NCBI GenBank assembly: GCA_905221605.1
Contig: CAJNDS010000001.1
Span: 504,025 to 564,024 of the forward strand
Length of the DNA stretch: 60,000 nt
Source of the DNA: Symbiodinium natans
Lineage: Eukaryota > Sar > Dinophyceae > Suessiales > Symbiodiniaceae
Direction of reading: 5' to 3'
The notes under the pieces were generated by a model that was not told the origin of the DNA, made no database searches, and saw only the letters and a program-made list of their open reading frames with translations. The position numbers and the translations under genes were made by a program. Below, piece after piece: positions 42,689-52,616 of this stretch (positions within the stretch are counted from its first letter, which is position 1; the number at the start of each line of letters is the position of its first letter).

Positions 42689-45600
42689 GAGGTTCCTGCT
42701 GGTGACTTTGAACCCCAAGCCCTAAGCCCTAAGCCCTAAGCCCTAAACCCTAAACCCTAAACCCTAAGCCCTAAGCCCTAAACCCTTTAAAGAAGTACTG
42801 GCCCCAAACATCGGATTCCACAGTCTTAAGCCCTAACCCCTAAACCCTCCGGCCGAAGCCCTCAACTCTAAACTGAGAAGGTCCGCTGAGGGCTGGTCCG
42901 GTGGTCAGAGGAAAGGAAACACCCAGAACAACACGCACCTACTTCTGAGGGCGGCGCCAGCTGCGGAAAATCCGGTCTGGAGCTATTGGGTTTAGGGTTT
43001 AGGACTTAGGGTGTAGGTTACATGCAGAACTTCTACTGGACCATTAAACCACCCAAAAGCTCCGATCAGGGTCCAACAGTCGCCCGTTTCTTGCCGATTT
43101 CAAAGAAAGCACCCTAAGCCCTACCCTGAGAAACGTCAACCACGAACCCCCCAAAACCTCAAACACCAAAACCCTAAACCCCAAACCCTAAAACCCAAAC
43201 CCCAAACCCTAAACCCTAAAACCCAAACCCCAAACCCTAAGCCCCAAACCCCTAAACCCCTAAACCCTAAACCCTAAACCCCTAAACCCCAAACCCCTAA
43301 ACCCCTAAACCCTAAACCCCTAAACCCTAAACCCCTGTAGCGCCCAGATGCGCAATGGTCTGCACAGTGGAGGGCGGCGGCAGTGGTGGCTCCGTCGGCA
43401 CGAGCTGCAGCGTGGGGTGAAATAGGGTGCTCGGGTTTAGGGTTTAGGGTTTAGGGTTTGGGGTTTAGGGTTTGGGGTTTGGGGTTTGGGGTTTAGGGTT
43501 TGGGGTTTGGGGTTTAGGGTCCCCAAGCCTACGGCCGAGAGGGGTACCGGGTGAGGTTTAGAGCTTACAGCAGGGTGATGATCACTGGAGTCAAGGACAG
43601 CAGCTGCTTGAGGTAAGTGGAACGTGTGGCAAGGTTCGAAGCTTTTGCTCAGATTCCTAGAACTGCAGACCTGCTGAAGGGCCAACATTAAGAGCCATCT
43701 CCTTCTTGGGATGTCTCCCCGTATGGTAGCAGTCTTTAGAGATAAGAAATCACCACAACACTTAATGCTTACTTAATGCTTGGAGGTTTATGGGTAGTTG
43801 CAAGCAGGGTTATAAGTAGGACTTCTTGCAGCTAGTTGTATCCTTATCCGGGGTACTTACAGCCCTACCTCTATCTTGCACTATAGACTTCAAGCTAGCT
43901 AAAAACTGGTGCTATCGGTAGGATCTTCAACACCCCTAAACCGTAAACCCGAAACCAAATATGTTAGAAAGCCTTACACTCCCAATCGCGCACACGAGAA
44001 TGCAGAGGGGCAAGGGGGGAGTTGTAGGGCAGCCCCGACAGAAGCATCGCTAAGCCCAAAGGCTTCCCCGATGGCCTCTTTGTGGTCTATCTAGGCCCAT
44101 TGTTCCAACCCTAAATGCCGGACCCTGAACCCGAAACAGAAAACCCTTAAACCCCAAAAGGCCCTGTAACCCCAAACTCTAGACCCTCAGGCCCCTAAAC
44201 CCCAAGCCCCTAAACATTAAATCCTAATCCCTAAACCCTAAACCTTAGCCCCCAAACCCTACAACCCTAAACCCTACAACCCTACAACCCTGAACCCTAA
44301 ACCCTAAACCCTAAACCATGAGCAACAAAAAAAACTCCCTCCGCCCCCCTCTCGCCGGCAGCGGCAGCGCCACGCGCGCGGGCTCCGCGTAGGGCTCGAA
44401 AGGAGGCTGCGCCAACTCGAAGGCCTTGGCACCACAGGGCTTAGGGTTTAGGGTTTAGGGTTTAGGGTTTAGGGTTTAGGGTTTAGGGTTTAGGGTTTAG
44501 GGTTTAGGGTTTAGGGTTTAGGGTTTAGGGTTTAGGGTTTAGGGTTTAGGGTTTAGGGTTTGGGCATGTTTGGGGTCCAGCGCTTTCTCGGGTTTGGGGA
44601 TTGAGGGTTTTAGAGTTTTAGGGTGGACGGTTTTGGGTTTCAGGTTTTCAGGGTTTTGGGTTTGAGACTTGGGGTTTCAGCGCTTCGGGTTTCGGGGCAA
44701 TATAGGGCCTTGGGGGTTGGAGCTATACTATAATACTTAAGCCCAAACAACTGCCAAATCCCAAGAAAGCCCCTGAAGCCCGAAACACGTTCAGGGCTAC
44801 AGAACTCCCTCACCCTAAGCCCTAAACCCGAAACCCTAAACCCTAAACCAGCCCCAGTCCTTACGAAACCTGGATCGCCCACCTCGGGCTTCAAAATTCA
44901 GAAGCTGCTTAGGGTTTGGGTTCAGGGTTTAGGGTTTAGGTGTAGGGTTTTCCGGATGCCTAGGGTTCAGAATGCCTAGGGTTCAGCGATTTTAGGGTTG
45001 AAGGGTGTAGAAGGGCTCAGGAATGTGTAGGGTCTACGGTTCGGGGATTCCGAGTTCAGACAGGCTCTTGCTGTTTTATTTCAGGAGTGCCGGAGGCTTG
45101 CGGGGGGGGCGCCCGAGAGAAGCCGATCCGCGCCACCTGTACACTGTACAGAGGTCGGCGTGCCGCCATAGAAGCGGTGTCGGCACAAGGCTCCCCGGGA
45201 TGGGTTGCCCCACAAAGGGCCCCAATCATCCCTCCCCAAAAAGACTAGAACCCCAAACCCTAGATACTAAACCCGAAAACCCCAACACCCTACATGCCCT
45301 AAGCCTAGACTCTAGACCTTATACCCCTAACCCCCAAACTATCCCAAGCCCTACACCGTTCCTAAGCCTCCGACTAAGACCCAGCACTTGGAGGTTTAGG
45401 GCTTGTAGGGCTAGGGCTCAGGGTTCAGGGTTTGTTTGGGGTCCATGGGTCGTTGCAAGGCAGCGTTGAGGGGTCACCCCCTCTGTGTGATTGCAACGGT
45501 TTAGGGTTGACAGGGCTCCAGGGCTTAGATAGTGAGTTCTCTAAATTGTATTCCGGCCACTCCGACCCTAAACCCTAACCCTAAACCCTAAACCCCAAAC

Positions 45601-48600
45601 CACGAACCCCGAGCCCACTCAAGCGACTGTCATGGCTCCCTTGTGCGCCGGAGCATCGACAGCCAGGCCAATCATGGAGCCCTTGGCAGCTCGAATGGAC
45701 GCGAGCTGCACTGCCACGGGTCCTGGCTTCTTTGGGTTTAGGGTTTAGGGTTTGGGGTTTGGGGTTTGGGGTTTGGGGATTGGGGTTTGGGGATTGGGGT
45801 TTGGGGTTTGGGGTTTCGGTTTGGGGTTCGGGGAATTCATTCTTCTGCGGGCAGTTACAAAGGCCCTCAGTATTGGTCGGATTCCCTCGCCTACCCTCTG
45901 CAACCCGAGGGCCCGTACTTCAGAACCTTCTATGCAAGGTAGGGGACCACATTGAACCCTAAACCCTAAACCCTAAACCCAAAACCCTAAACCCTAAACC
46001 CTAAGGATTGAAGTCTTCTGGGCGTCCGTTCAGGAGCCAGTTGGCCGCGTCCACGGCCGACACTTCCGGTAGGGCGGCCGGGATGGATTGAGGGCAGACC
46101 TGGGTGCAGGGTTTAGGATTTAGGGTTTAGGGTTTGGGGTTTAGGCCTGAGTGTTTAGGGTTTAATGCTTAATTTAGAGGTTGGGGTTCAGGGTTGAGGG
46201 TTTGGGGGCTTAGGCTTAGGGTTTGGGGTTTAGGGCCCTAATGGTTCATGCACCCGCCTGACGACCAAGGGCAAAGAACTGGCCGTCGGTGGACTGAACG
46301 CAGCGGGCTGCGTAGAAGACAGCGTTGTCCGGGGGCGCCTGAACTCTGAACCCTGCAGCTTTAAGCTGTGAACCCTAGACTCACACCCTAAACCTTACAC
46401 CCTAAACCCTAATTAAACCTTAAACCCTAAACTTGAAACCCAAAACCCCAAACCTGACACCCTAACCCCTAAACCCTTAAACCCTCAGCCCTAACCCCAA
46501 CCCTTAGCCCTAAACCTTAAACCTAAACCCTAAACCTCTAAATTCGGCGTCCCTGGAAGGCTCGCAGCGGGCACCTGTGGGGCAGGCACATGCTGAGCCA
46601 GCGCACCCAGCAAGACGTCGGCCAGGGGCATCCATGCTTCCTTTCCCATTTTGGAGTTCGGGGTTTTGGGGTTTAGGGCTGTTTAGGGTTGCTTGGGGTT
46701 TAGGAGGGTTTAGGGTTTAGGGCTTAGGAAGGTTTTGGGTTTAGGAGGGTTTTCGGTTTAGGGCTGTTTAGGGTTTGGGCTTACTGTCAGGGGGTTTAGG
46801 GCTCGGGGTGTAGGAGCTTTGTAGAGACGCGCACCGAAACCCTCAACTTTGGACCCCCACCCCCCACACACAAAAAAAGGGCCGAAAAGGCAACCATAGC
46901 ACCGACCCTAAACCCTAAACCCTAAAACCCTAAAACCTAACCCTAAACCCTAAACGGCCCTAAACCCCCCAAACCCCAAACCCTAAACCCCAAACCCCGA
47001 GCCCCAAGATTCCTACTGGGCCAAGCCGCCATGGCGCTTTGCTTCCACGCGTTGCCCGTGAGGCCATCTCTGGGCTCGATGCCCAGCTCCTTTAGGGTTT
47101 AGGGCTGTTGAGGGGGTTTAAGAGTTTTGGGCTTAGGGTCTACAGGTTAGGGGTTAAGGGTTTGGGGTCTAAGGGGTTAAGAGTTTAGGGGTTTTGGGGT
47201 TTGGGGGGTTCGGGGGGTTCGGGGTTTGGGGGTTTAGGGGTTCAAGTGCTCACGGATTTAGACCCTCGCACTTGCCCGGTCTCCTTATATGCTCTCTAAA
47301 CTATGGTGGTTCCTGTTGGGGTCCTTGCTAGAAGCCCAAAACCCTAAAACTTTTGTATTCAGGGCACCAACATGGACAATAGCATGGAGAACTGCACAAT
47401 ATAGCAGCTGGCGGGTTTGGGTGGACGTAGACTATTGTCGATTCGAGGTTTGTGGGGCTAAGGGCTTGGATGTACTTACCCTAAACCTCAAACCCGAAAC
47501 CTGCCTAACCCTAAGCCCCAAACCCGAAACCTGCCTAACCCTAAACCCTAAACCCCAAACCCCAAACCCCAAACCCTAAACCCCTAACCCTAAACCCCAA
47601 ACCCTAAAACCCTGAATAAGCCTGAGCCCCGATGAAGGCAGGGCCTTCAGGCGCGCCATGGGCTCCGCCTGGGGGTTTTCCAGGGTGGCAAAGATGCCGC
47701 GAACCGGCTCTAGCACCTCCGGGAGGCATTGCAGGAGTTTAGGGTTTAGGGTTTAGGGTTTAGGGTTTAGGGTTTAGGGTTTAGGGTTTAGGGTTTCGGG
47801 TTTAGGGCCAAACCCGAAACCCGAAACCCTAAACCCTAATTACTAAACCCTAAACCCTAAACCCTAAACCCTAAACCCTAAACCCTAGACCCTAAACCGA
47901 AGACAAGGGTTTGGGCGTTCAGGGGCGTTTGCAGGCTTGGGGTTCTTGCGCGGTCTTGGATCGAACTCCTCGTAGTTAGTCCTAGGAGGCACCAGCTTGC
48001 AGGCCCCGCGCTCGCCGTCCGCGCCCCAGCGGCCGTTGTAGAAGTGATCGCCCCACAAGCGTGGCCGGAGCTTCTCTACCTGCTCTTGGGTCCACGCCTT
48101 TCGTCTGGCCGTTGCCATGAGGAACTGATCCAAAGTGAAGCCCCAACCACCCACAGACTCTGCAACACTCAGTGAGCCTCTTCCAAACACGATGCTGCCA
48201 TCGTCCACCGCCAGGGGCCTGACGGATGGCAAACCCTCAATCATGCTGTTCAACCGGTCCACGATACGCCATAGCCGCTGATAGCACAGCTCGTTGTCGG
48301 TTTCCAGTGAGAGGAGCTTGTCAAGCTTGTTCCTGCGCTAACCTATGACCTATGAATAGTAAAAAGTATTCTTGCTTAACGGACACAACTTAATGAAACC
48401 CAACTCACAAAACAAAGCAACAAGGTACCATGGGGAAACCAAGGTTCAGAAAGAGGACGGGCTGCAAGCCACGCGCCACTGCGGCCCCAAACACCTGGCA
48501 AAACGGCTCCGTGAGGCCTTCGGCGCAGTCCACCACCGCCAGGAAGCCATCCACAAGAGGAAAGCAGTCTGTGATCTGCTGGGTATCCGCAAAGTGTGGG

Positions 48601-49301
48601 GCCACGAGCTGCATCAGGCAAGGCATGTCGTCATGCTGATATCCTGGGAATTCCCTTAAATACCCCCTTTCAAAACATTCCTGAAAAGGATCCTCTTAAA
48701 CCCAATAAGAGAAAATACAAAATGTCCAAAGGGCCTACCGGGCCTACCGAGTATCGAAGAGGCAGGGAGATCCAGTGGCTCTGGTGCCGCTCCGTGGTGC
48801 TCGGCCGAAGCTTCTTGGAGGACGAGGCCTTGCCTGGCCACGTCCGATGCTTCGATAAGTAGCCGAGCAGGCTGTCCTGCCTGGGCTTCTGTTGGTTCAG
48901 GAGCATCAACTAAGTTGCCATAACAAGGATTCAGACAAAATCCTGTAACCCACATAATTCCGGCATCTTGGCTTTGTGTTCTTAGTGGAACTCCTCATGA
49001 AGGACAAGTGCTTTCACCACAGCCCAGCTGCCCATGGTCCGTCGGCGCCATGACCAAGACGTGTCGCATGCGCCCACGATGCTCCAGCGCGGGTCGGAGG
49101 TTCCAAAGCAAATCTTCTGGCTTTCCCGCCTTCGGCGTGTATCTGGCAATACCTTGGGATGTTCCATCCCCCCAATACTGAAGCCCTGAATGGGGATTAG
49201 AGTACACCCCCATATAATCCCTATGAAGGACTGATAGTAGAAGGGGGAACATCCCAAGCAATACCGCTAATACTCACTTTAAGACCCTTGATAGCCAGCA
49301 T
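42605..49301 (-). CDS. EF2/EFL1-like translational GTPase with degenerate P-loop (span includes introns; 3' end not found)
   Basis: Exons read in order match the elongation factor 2 / EFL1 (ribosome-assembly GTPase) fold: a leader, LRPALEHRGRMRHVLVMAPT then DHG (G1 region), DSLLGYL, ISLPLRYS, LVDGFLAVVDCAEGLTE, NKLD (G4), GGWGFTLDQF, LWGDHFYNGRW (G' domain), ELGIEP, WMPLADVLLGAL, VFYAARC...GQFFALGR (domain II), SMIGLAVD and PPFEPYAEPARVAL. The canonical AHVDHGKT is replaced by APTDHGQL and DxPGH by about APHF, so GTP binding may be altered. The start is ATG 49299-49301, which gives an open frame once a 112-base intron is removed. Domains IV-V were not found, and I cannot place the 3' end. EF2-family membership is well supported; choosing between an EF2 paralogue and EFL1 is not. 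Confidence 0.78.
43340..43425 (-). CDS. Probable EF2-like exon 13
   Basis: Encodes HPTLQLVPTEPPLPPPSTVQ then TIAHLGA. Assigned by strand, order and flanks; not recognisable in sequence. Confidence 0.5.
44343..44437 (-). CDS. EF2-like exon 12, domain III start
   Basis: Encodes AKAFELAQPPFEPYAEPARV then ALPLPA, resembling the PPFxPLxFExxPIVRVAVEP block of EFL1. Confidence 0.6.
44440..44562 (+). repeat. Pure TTTAGGG array
   Basis: About seventeen perfect units beside EF2-like exon 12. Confidence 0.97.
45625..45728 (-). CDS. EF2-like exon 11, domain II
   Basis: Encodes GPVAVQLASIRAAKGSMIGL and AVDAPAHKGAMTV, aligning with [21 protein letters not shown]. Confidence 0.65.
46012..46098 (-). CDS. 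EF2-like exon 10
   Basis: Encodes IPAALPEVSAVDAANWLLNG and RPEDFNP. No clear family counterpart; placed by order and strand. Confidence 0.55.
46252..46340 (-). CDS. EF2-like exon 9, domain II
   Basis: Encodes APPDNAVFYAARCVQSTDGQ and FFALGRQAG, matching PLMxYVSKMVPTxDKGRFYAFGRVFAG. Flanks are in the reversed orientation (TTTAGGG low side, CCCTAAA high side). Confidence 0.82.
46553..46630 (-). CDS. EF2-like exon 8
   Basis: Encodes AWMPLADVLLGALAQHVPAP, the WLPAADALLEMIxxHLPSP block of EF2. Confidence 0.82.
47015..47096 (-). CDS. EF2-like exon 7
   Basis: Encodes ELGIEPRDGLTGNAWKQSAM then AAWPS, equivalent to the KLGIxL...LLKAVMxKW segment. Confidence 0.75.
47625..47738 (-). CDS. EF2-like exon 6
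   Basis: Encodes LLQCLPEVLEPVRGIFATLE, matching the FxQFxLEPIYKxF region of EF2. Telomere-like arrays flank it in the usual orientation. Confidence 0.8.
47955..48332 (-). CDS. EF2-like exon 5, G' domain
   Basis: The longest exon seen. It completes NKLD across the junction, then reads SLETDNELCYQRLWRIVDRL, VFGRGSLSVAESVGGWGFTL and LWGDHFYNGRW. The LWG-D/E-xFxN motif is characteristic of EF2 and EFL1. The 3' end is approximate. Confidence 0.88.
48448..48630 (-). CDS. EF2-like exon 4, G3-G4 region
   Basis: Encodes LVAPHFADTQQITDCFPLVD, GFLAVVDCAEGLTEPFCQVF and GLQPVLFL. It aligns with the DxPGHVDF to VLFVNK segment. It ends before GAAC, which is duplicated at exon 5, so the donor is GA (or lies after the repeat). 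Confidence 0.8.
48757..48876 (-). CDS. EF2-like exon 3, switch I region
   Basis: Acceptor GCAG|GACAGC. Encodes DSLLGYLSKHRTWPGKASSS and later STTERHQSHWISLPLRYSV, weakly matching DSLL and the RGITMKSSAISL block of EF2. A dispersed repeat follows on its 3' side. Confidence 0.6.
49025..49152 (-). CDS. EF2-like exon 2, G1 region
   Basis: Encodes IARYTPKAGKPEDLLWNLRP and ALEHRGRMRHVLVMAPTDHG, then QL. It aligns with the segment ending in AHVDHGKTTL of EF2, but the Lys-Thr of the P-loop is missing. The donor is imprecise (about 49025). Confidence 0.7.
49147..49264 (-). mobile_element. Introner-like foldback element, family A
   Basis: Terminal inverted repeats CTTGGGATGTTCC (49153-49165) and GGAACATCCCAAG (49246-49258) are perfect. 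CAATAC flanks at 49147-49152 and 49259-49264 as a target duplication. In the gene sense, one duplicate plus the element begins GT and ends AG and is a 112-base intron. Confidence 0.85.
49265..49301 (-). CDS. EF2-like exon 1 (37 nt, start codon)
   Basis: ATG at 49299-49301, then LAIKGLKVSIS and the first base of a Gly codon. Removing bases 49153-49264 continues directly into exon 2 (SGIARYTPK). A possible spliced-leader acceptor AAAG lies 11 bases upstream of the ATG. Confidence 0.6.
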
Positions 49302-49325
49302 TTTCAACAGACTTTGGGTGCATAA

Positions 49326-49595
49326 TTAATGAGCAGGAAACAAAACGTAAGTCCTAAGAGGACCATAGCTGCTATGTCGCGACGTCGCACAGAACTGCCT
49401 CTGTGGCACAGAGATGAGCTTTGTCTCCAGCATCTCAGCCCACACGGCCTTCAAAGGCGAGAAGCAGGTGTCGTCAAAGACGACCCAAGCACCCGACCTT
49501 GCCACAGACTTGGCGTTCCGCAGATCTGCGCGGGCTGCCGCAGGATCGTGGTCACCGTCAATATGCACCAGATCAGCTCCTTGGGCTCGGGTTTG
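49326..49595 (-). CDS. Methyltransferase exon 8, C-terminus
   Basis: Encodes GADLVHIDGDHDPAAARADL, SGAWVVFDDTCFSPLKAVWA and the end YGPLRTYVLFPAH with TAA. The acceptor could be AAG|GAGCTG or slightly upstream. Confidence 0.85.
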   Translation of the reverse strand, partial: QTRAQGADLVHIDGDHDPAAARADLRNAKSVARSGAWVVFDDTCFSPLKAVWAEMLETKLISVPQRQFCATSRHSSYGPLRTYVLFPAH

Positions 49596-52390
49596 CTGGA
49601 CCCTCAATTTGTTAAAGCCAGATAGATCTACAGAAGAGCAGCCTAGAAGCCCGCAGAGAACAGAAGCTGCACTGTTGGGTATGTTAGTCCCGTGCTCCCG
49701 TTTCTGCATGTAAAAGCCGAAATTCACTGAGCTGCAACCCCCTGCAACCCCCAACGCCTAAGAAGGGTCCAAGAAATTGAGATCCGGATTCTAACAGTTT
49801 AGGTCTACTCCCGTGTGACCTGGGCCCTTTAGAAAAGGAGCCAAGGCTCTCTCCTCGTTGTCCGCCGCCCATTTCGGCAGTGTTTGCTGCGACTTGCCGG
49901 GCACCTGAGGTAAGCGACTTGAGCCGCCAGGGAGTCGGGGGGGAATGGGTGTTTGGTAGATTCGATGCCTGAGGTCTGAGACGCTAAGCCCTAAATAATT
50001 ATATAGACTTAAACTCTGTAACCCTAAACCCTACTCCCTAAACGTAAAGTCTGTAGCCCTGAAGCCTGAACCCGAAACTTACCTGAATCCTGAACCTGAA
50101 CCCTGAACCCTTTAGATCCCCCCCCCAAAATGAAAAGATATTCCTCCTTATGAGGGCAATATAGGGATTATTACTGTGTGGGGGGGTTCTTAAGCTAAGA
50201 CTAGTCATCTTTTACTTTTGGGGGGGTTCCCCTAAACCCTAAACCCCAAACCCCAAACCCCAAACCCTAAACCCTAAACCCTAAACCCTAAACCCGGGGG
50301 TTCTTCAGCAAATAGTAGTCATCTTCCATGCGCGGGCGCGAGCCGGAGACGCCCGGGGAAGGCGGCGGCCAGGACATCGAAGCAGGGCTTCGTGTAGGCG
50401 TGCTCACACCTTGTGGGTTTAGGGTTTAGGGTTTAGGGTTTAGGGTTTAGGGTTTAGGGTTTAGGGTTTAGGGTTTAGGGTTTAGGCTGATATTCTGCGG
50501 TCTCCGCCCTTTTTTGGGTCCGCCTTTTAAAGGTAACCTCAGAAGGGGCCCTAATTTACAGAGAAGTGACCACTTTTTAGGGTTTAGGGTTTAGGGCCCC
50601 TCCCAAATGACGCCTCATGCGATCCAGTGAACACAAGCACCCGAGAGCAAGCTACAAACCGGATCCAGGTAGAGCCGTTCGTCAACCCAAGGCATACACA
50701 CGAAAAGACCTCTCAACTCAAAACCTCTGAGTCTGAACTCAAAACCAAAGGCTGAAAAGGCCCAAAACCACGCCCGGGCCATCCTAGGAGAATTTGCAGC
50801 CCAAAACCACATCAGCTACAATCATGGGAGGGGAGGAGGGGGAACCTAATTCACGGGCCCTTTTCGGTGCTTGCATTCATATAAAAACCAAACACCCTCT
50901 GCGCCGCCCCAAACACCCTAAACACAAACAAACACCCCGAAACACCCCAAAACAACCCCCCAAAAAGACTCCTAAACCCTAAGCCCCTAACACCCCCCCC
51001 CCCCCCCCACCCCTCCCCCCCTGCAAATGCCAGCCAGGCGCAGGTCGAAGGCAACGACCTTCAACTTGGGATGTGCCGAGAGCCTCGACTCCACTTCACT
51101 TGGGGAGGCTGTGGGGAATGGGAGCGCTGGCTCGGTAAAGCGGCTTAGGGTGTTGGGGGTGGGGTTTAGGGTTTCGGGTTTCGGGTTTCGGGTTTAGGGT
51201 TTAGGGTTTAGGGTTTTGGGAGTAGGGTTTTGGGAGTGGGGTTTCGGGTTTAGGGTTGTTGGAAGTCTTGGATAGGCTTTTATGTGAAAGACACAAGTTG
51301 ATTCGGCGTTAGGTTGTTGCAGACAAACGTATGCCTGAAGAGCTTCCAGAGGGCAAGAGGAGGCTAGAGTGGCCCGCATTGAAGCCGATCTCCACGGCGA
51401 CGCTGTCCTCACCCCAAAGCCGTAGAAGCCCTAAACCCGAAACCTCGAGGTTAATGGGTAGGTCTAGGCAGGGTTACAGTTCAAGCCAACAAAGTTGGAA
51501 ACCCAATGGCCTCAATCCTAGAGTAAAGTTTTGGGAATCCCAGCACTATTTATCCTTAAATAGGTTTCCAACTTTTTGGGGCTTCTGTAAAAGTATGGTA
51601 GCCATAGCTAGAACATCGCCAGGTATAGGGTGCACACCACTTTACTACTAACTATCCATGAAGCTGCAAGTACACCTTTACCCCCGTCCTCCAGCGGCAG
51701 CGAGGCCGCCAAACTCCACAGGTTGCGCTGCTTCGGGAGGTTCTTGGGATTCGGCTGGAGGCTGTGGTGCATATAGAGGATACTGCCTTCACCCGCCTCC
51801 CCCCCCCCCCGCCAGCATCAGCTTGGAGGGGGGCTATTCTATAGGGGTTTAGGGCTCAGGGTCCCTGGAAAAAGACCGCTGAATCCTACGAAAGGAGTGG
51901 CTCAGTCTGAGTTTGTCTGTTTTCGGGCTGCATGTCCCAAATCCGTAAACCCTAAACCCTAAACCCTAAACTCGTGGCGCTGTTCCTTCCATGGGTTCAC
52001 CAGACTCGCAGACCACTGCATTCAGCGCTGCCAAGTGGGCGCTTACGGCCTTCAAGGGCAGATGGAAATTTAGGTTTCAGGGTTTCAGGGCTTGGTTTCG
52101 GTTTTGGGGTTTAGGGTTTCGGGCTTGGATTTTGTTTAGTTCCCTAAGCCTTAAAACCTCAACATTGAACACCAAGTTGAATTCGTATTTGGGCCGAACG
52201 TTGCGAGTTCAGGGGTCTTAGAGGCATTAGGGTTGCTTTTAGGCTTTTGGGCTCTTAAGGGGTTCGAGGGGCTTGAGGCCCTAAACCCTCAACCCTCAAC
52301 CCTCAACCCTAAACCCTAAACCCTGAACCCCCAAGGGGGAGCCAGCGCCTCGAATGATGTCGAGAACTCCTCCTCGCTGATGGTTGCCAT
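49326..52390 (-). CDS. Class I SAM-dependent methyltransferase, Methyltransf_24 type (8 exons, introns included)
   Basis: Likely transfers a methyl group from S-adenosylmethionine; the substrate is unknown. Exon 4 carries motif I as VAVEIGFNAGHSSLLL (acidic residue, then GxxxG-like loop). Exon 5 supplies the second strand, LKVVAFDL, whose Asp would sit near the ribose. The last exon has ADLVHIDGDHDPAAARADLR and SGAWVVFDDTC, the IDGxH and FDD signatures of the family. The junction exon 5/6 (GACCT before a GC donor, AAG|GTGTG) restores AFDLCEHAYTKPC in frame. Start is ATG 52388-52390 (MATISEEEFSTSF); stop is TAA at 49326-49328, after YVLFPAH. No signal peptide or membrane helix was seen in the assembled exons. 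It lies 169 bases after the upstream gene and 24 bases before the EF2-like start. Family call confident; exact exon ends partly approximate. Confidence 0.82.
49872..49913 (-). CDS. Methyltransferase exon 7
   Basis: Encodes GKSQQTLPKWAADNE, the GdSxxxLP segment before the IDG motif. Confidence 0.7.
50321..50409 (-). CDS. Methyltransferase exon 6
   Basis: Acceptor AAG|GTGTG. Encodes CEHAYTKPCFDVLAAAFPGR then LRLAP, joining exon 5 as AFDLCEHAYTKPC. Confidence 0.8.
50415..50484 (+). repeat. Pure TTTAGGG array
   Basis: Nine to ten perfect units immediately upstream of methyltransferase exon 6. Confidence 0.97.
51042..51110 (-). CDS. Methyltransferase exon 5
   Basis: Encodes EVESRLSAHPKLKVVAFDL, second strand of the Rossmann fold. 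GC donor after GACCT. Confidence 0.8.
51318..51420 (-). CDS. Methyltransferase exon 4, SAM motif I
   Basis: Encodes LRLWGEDSVAVEIGFNAGHS then SLLL, the SAM-binding loop. Flanked in the reversed array orientation. Confidence 0.85.
51680..51776 (-). CDS. Methyltransferase exon 3
   Basis: Encodes MHHSLQPNPKNLPKQRNLWS then LAASLPLE, immediately upstream of motif I. Confidence 0.65.
51968..52049 (-). CDS. Methyltransferase exon 2
   Basis: Acceptor GAAG|GCCG. Encodes AVSAHLAALNAVVCESGEPM then EGTAP, an amphipathic N-terminal segment. Confidence 0.6.
52340..52390 (-). CDS. Methyltransferase exon 1
   Basis: ATG at 52388-52390, encoding MATISEEEFSTSFEALA. The first ATG in this block after a likely untranslated stretch. 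Array flanks in the usual orientation. Confidence 0.6.
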
Positions 52391-52558
52391 GGCCGGGGGC
52401 GAGCAGACGGCTTTGGGGACTTGCTTAGGGTTTAGGGTTTGGGGTTTAGGGTTTTGGGTTTGGATTTAGGGTTTAGGTTTTAGGGGAATTTGGGGATTAG
52501 GACCTTAGAGCTTCGGAGTTTTTAGGGTTTAGGAATATAGGAACTCGCCGTGGGCTGC

Positions 52559-52616
52559 TCACATTCGCTTGTAGAGGTGGACCGTGCCTGTACTGTTGAC
52601 AGCAAGGGCGCAGTTG
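52559..52616 (-). CDS. Terminal exon of unrecognised gene
   Basis: Minus frame reads NCALAVNSTGTVHLYKRM then TGA at 52559-52561. No AG acceptor precedes the block. A shorter exon from ACAG|GCACGG is the alternative. Confidence 0.5.
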
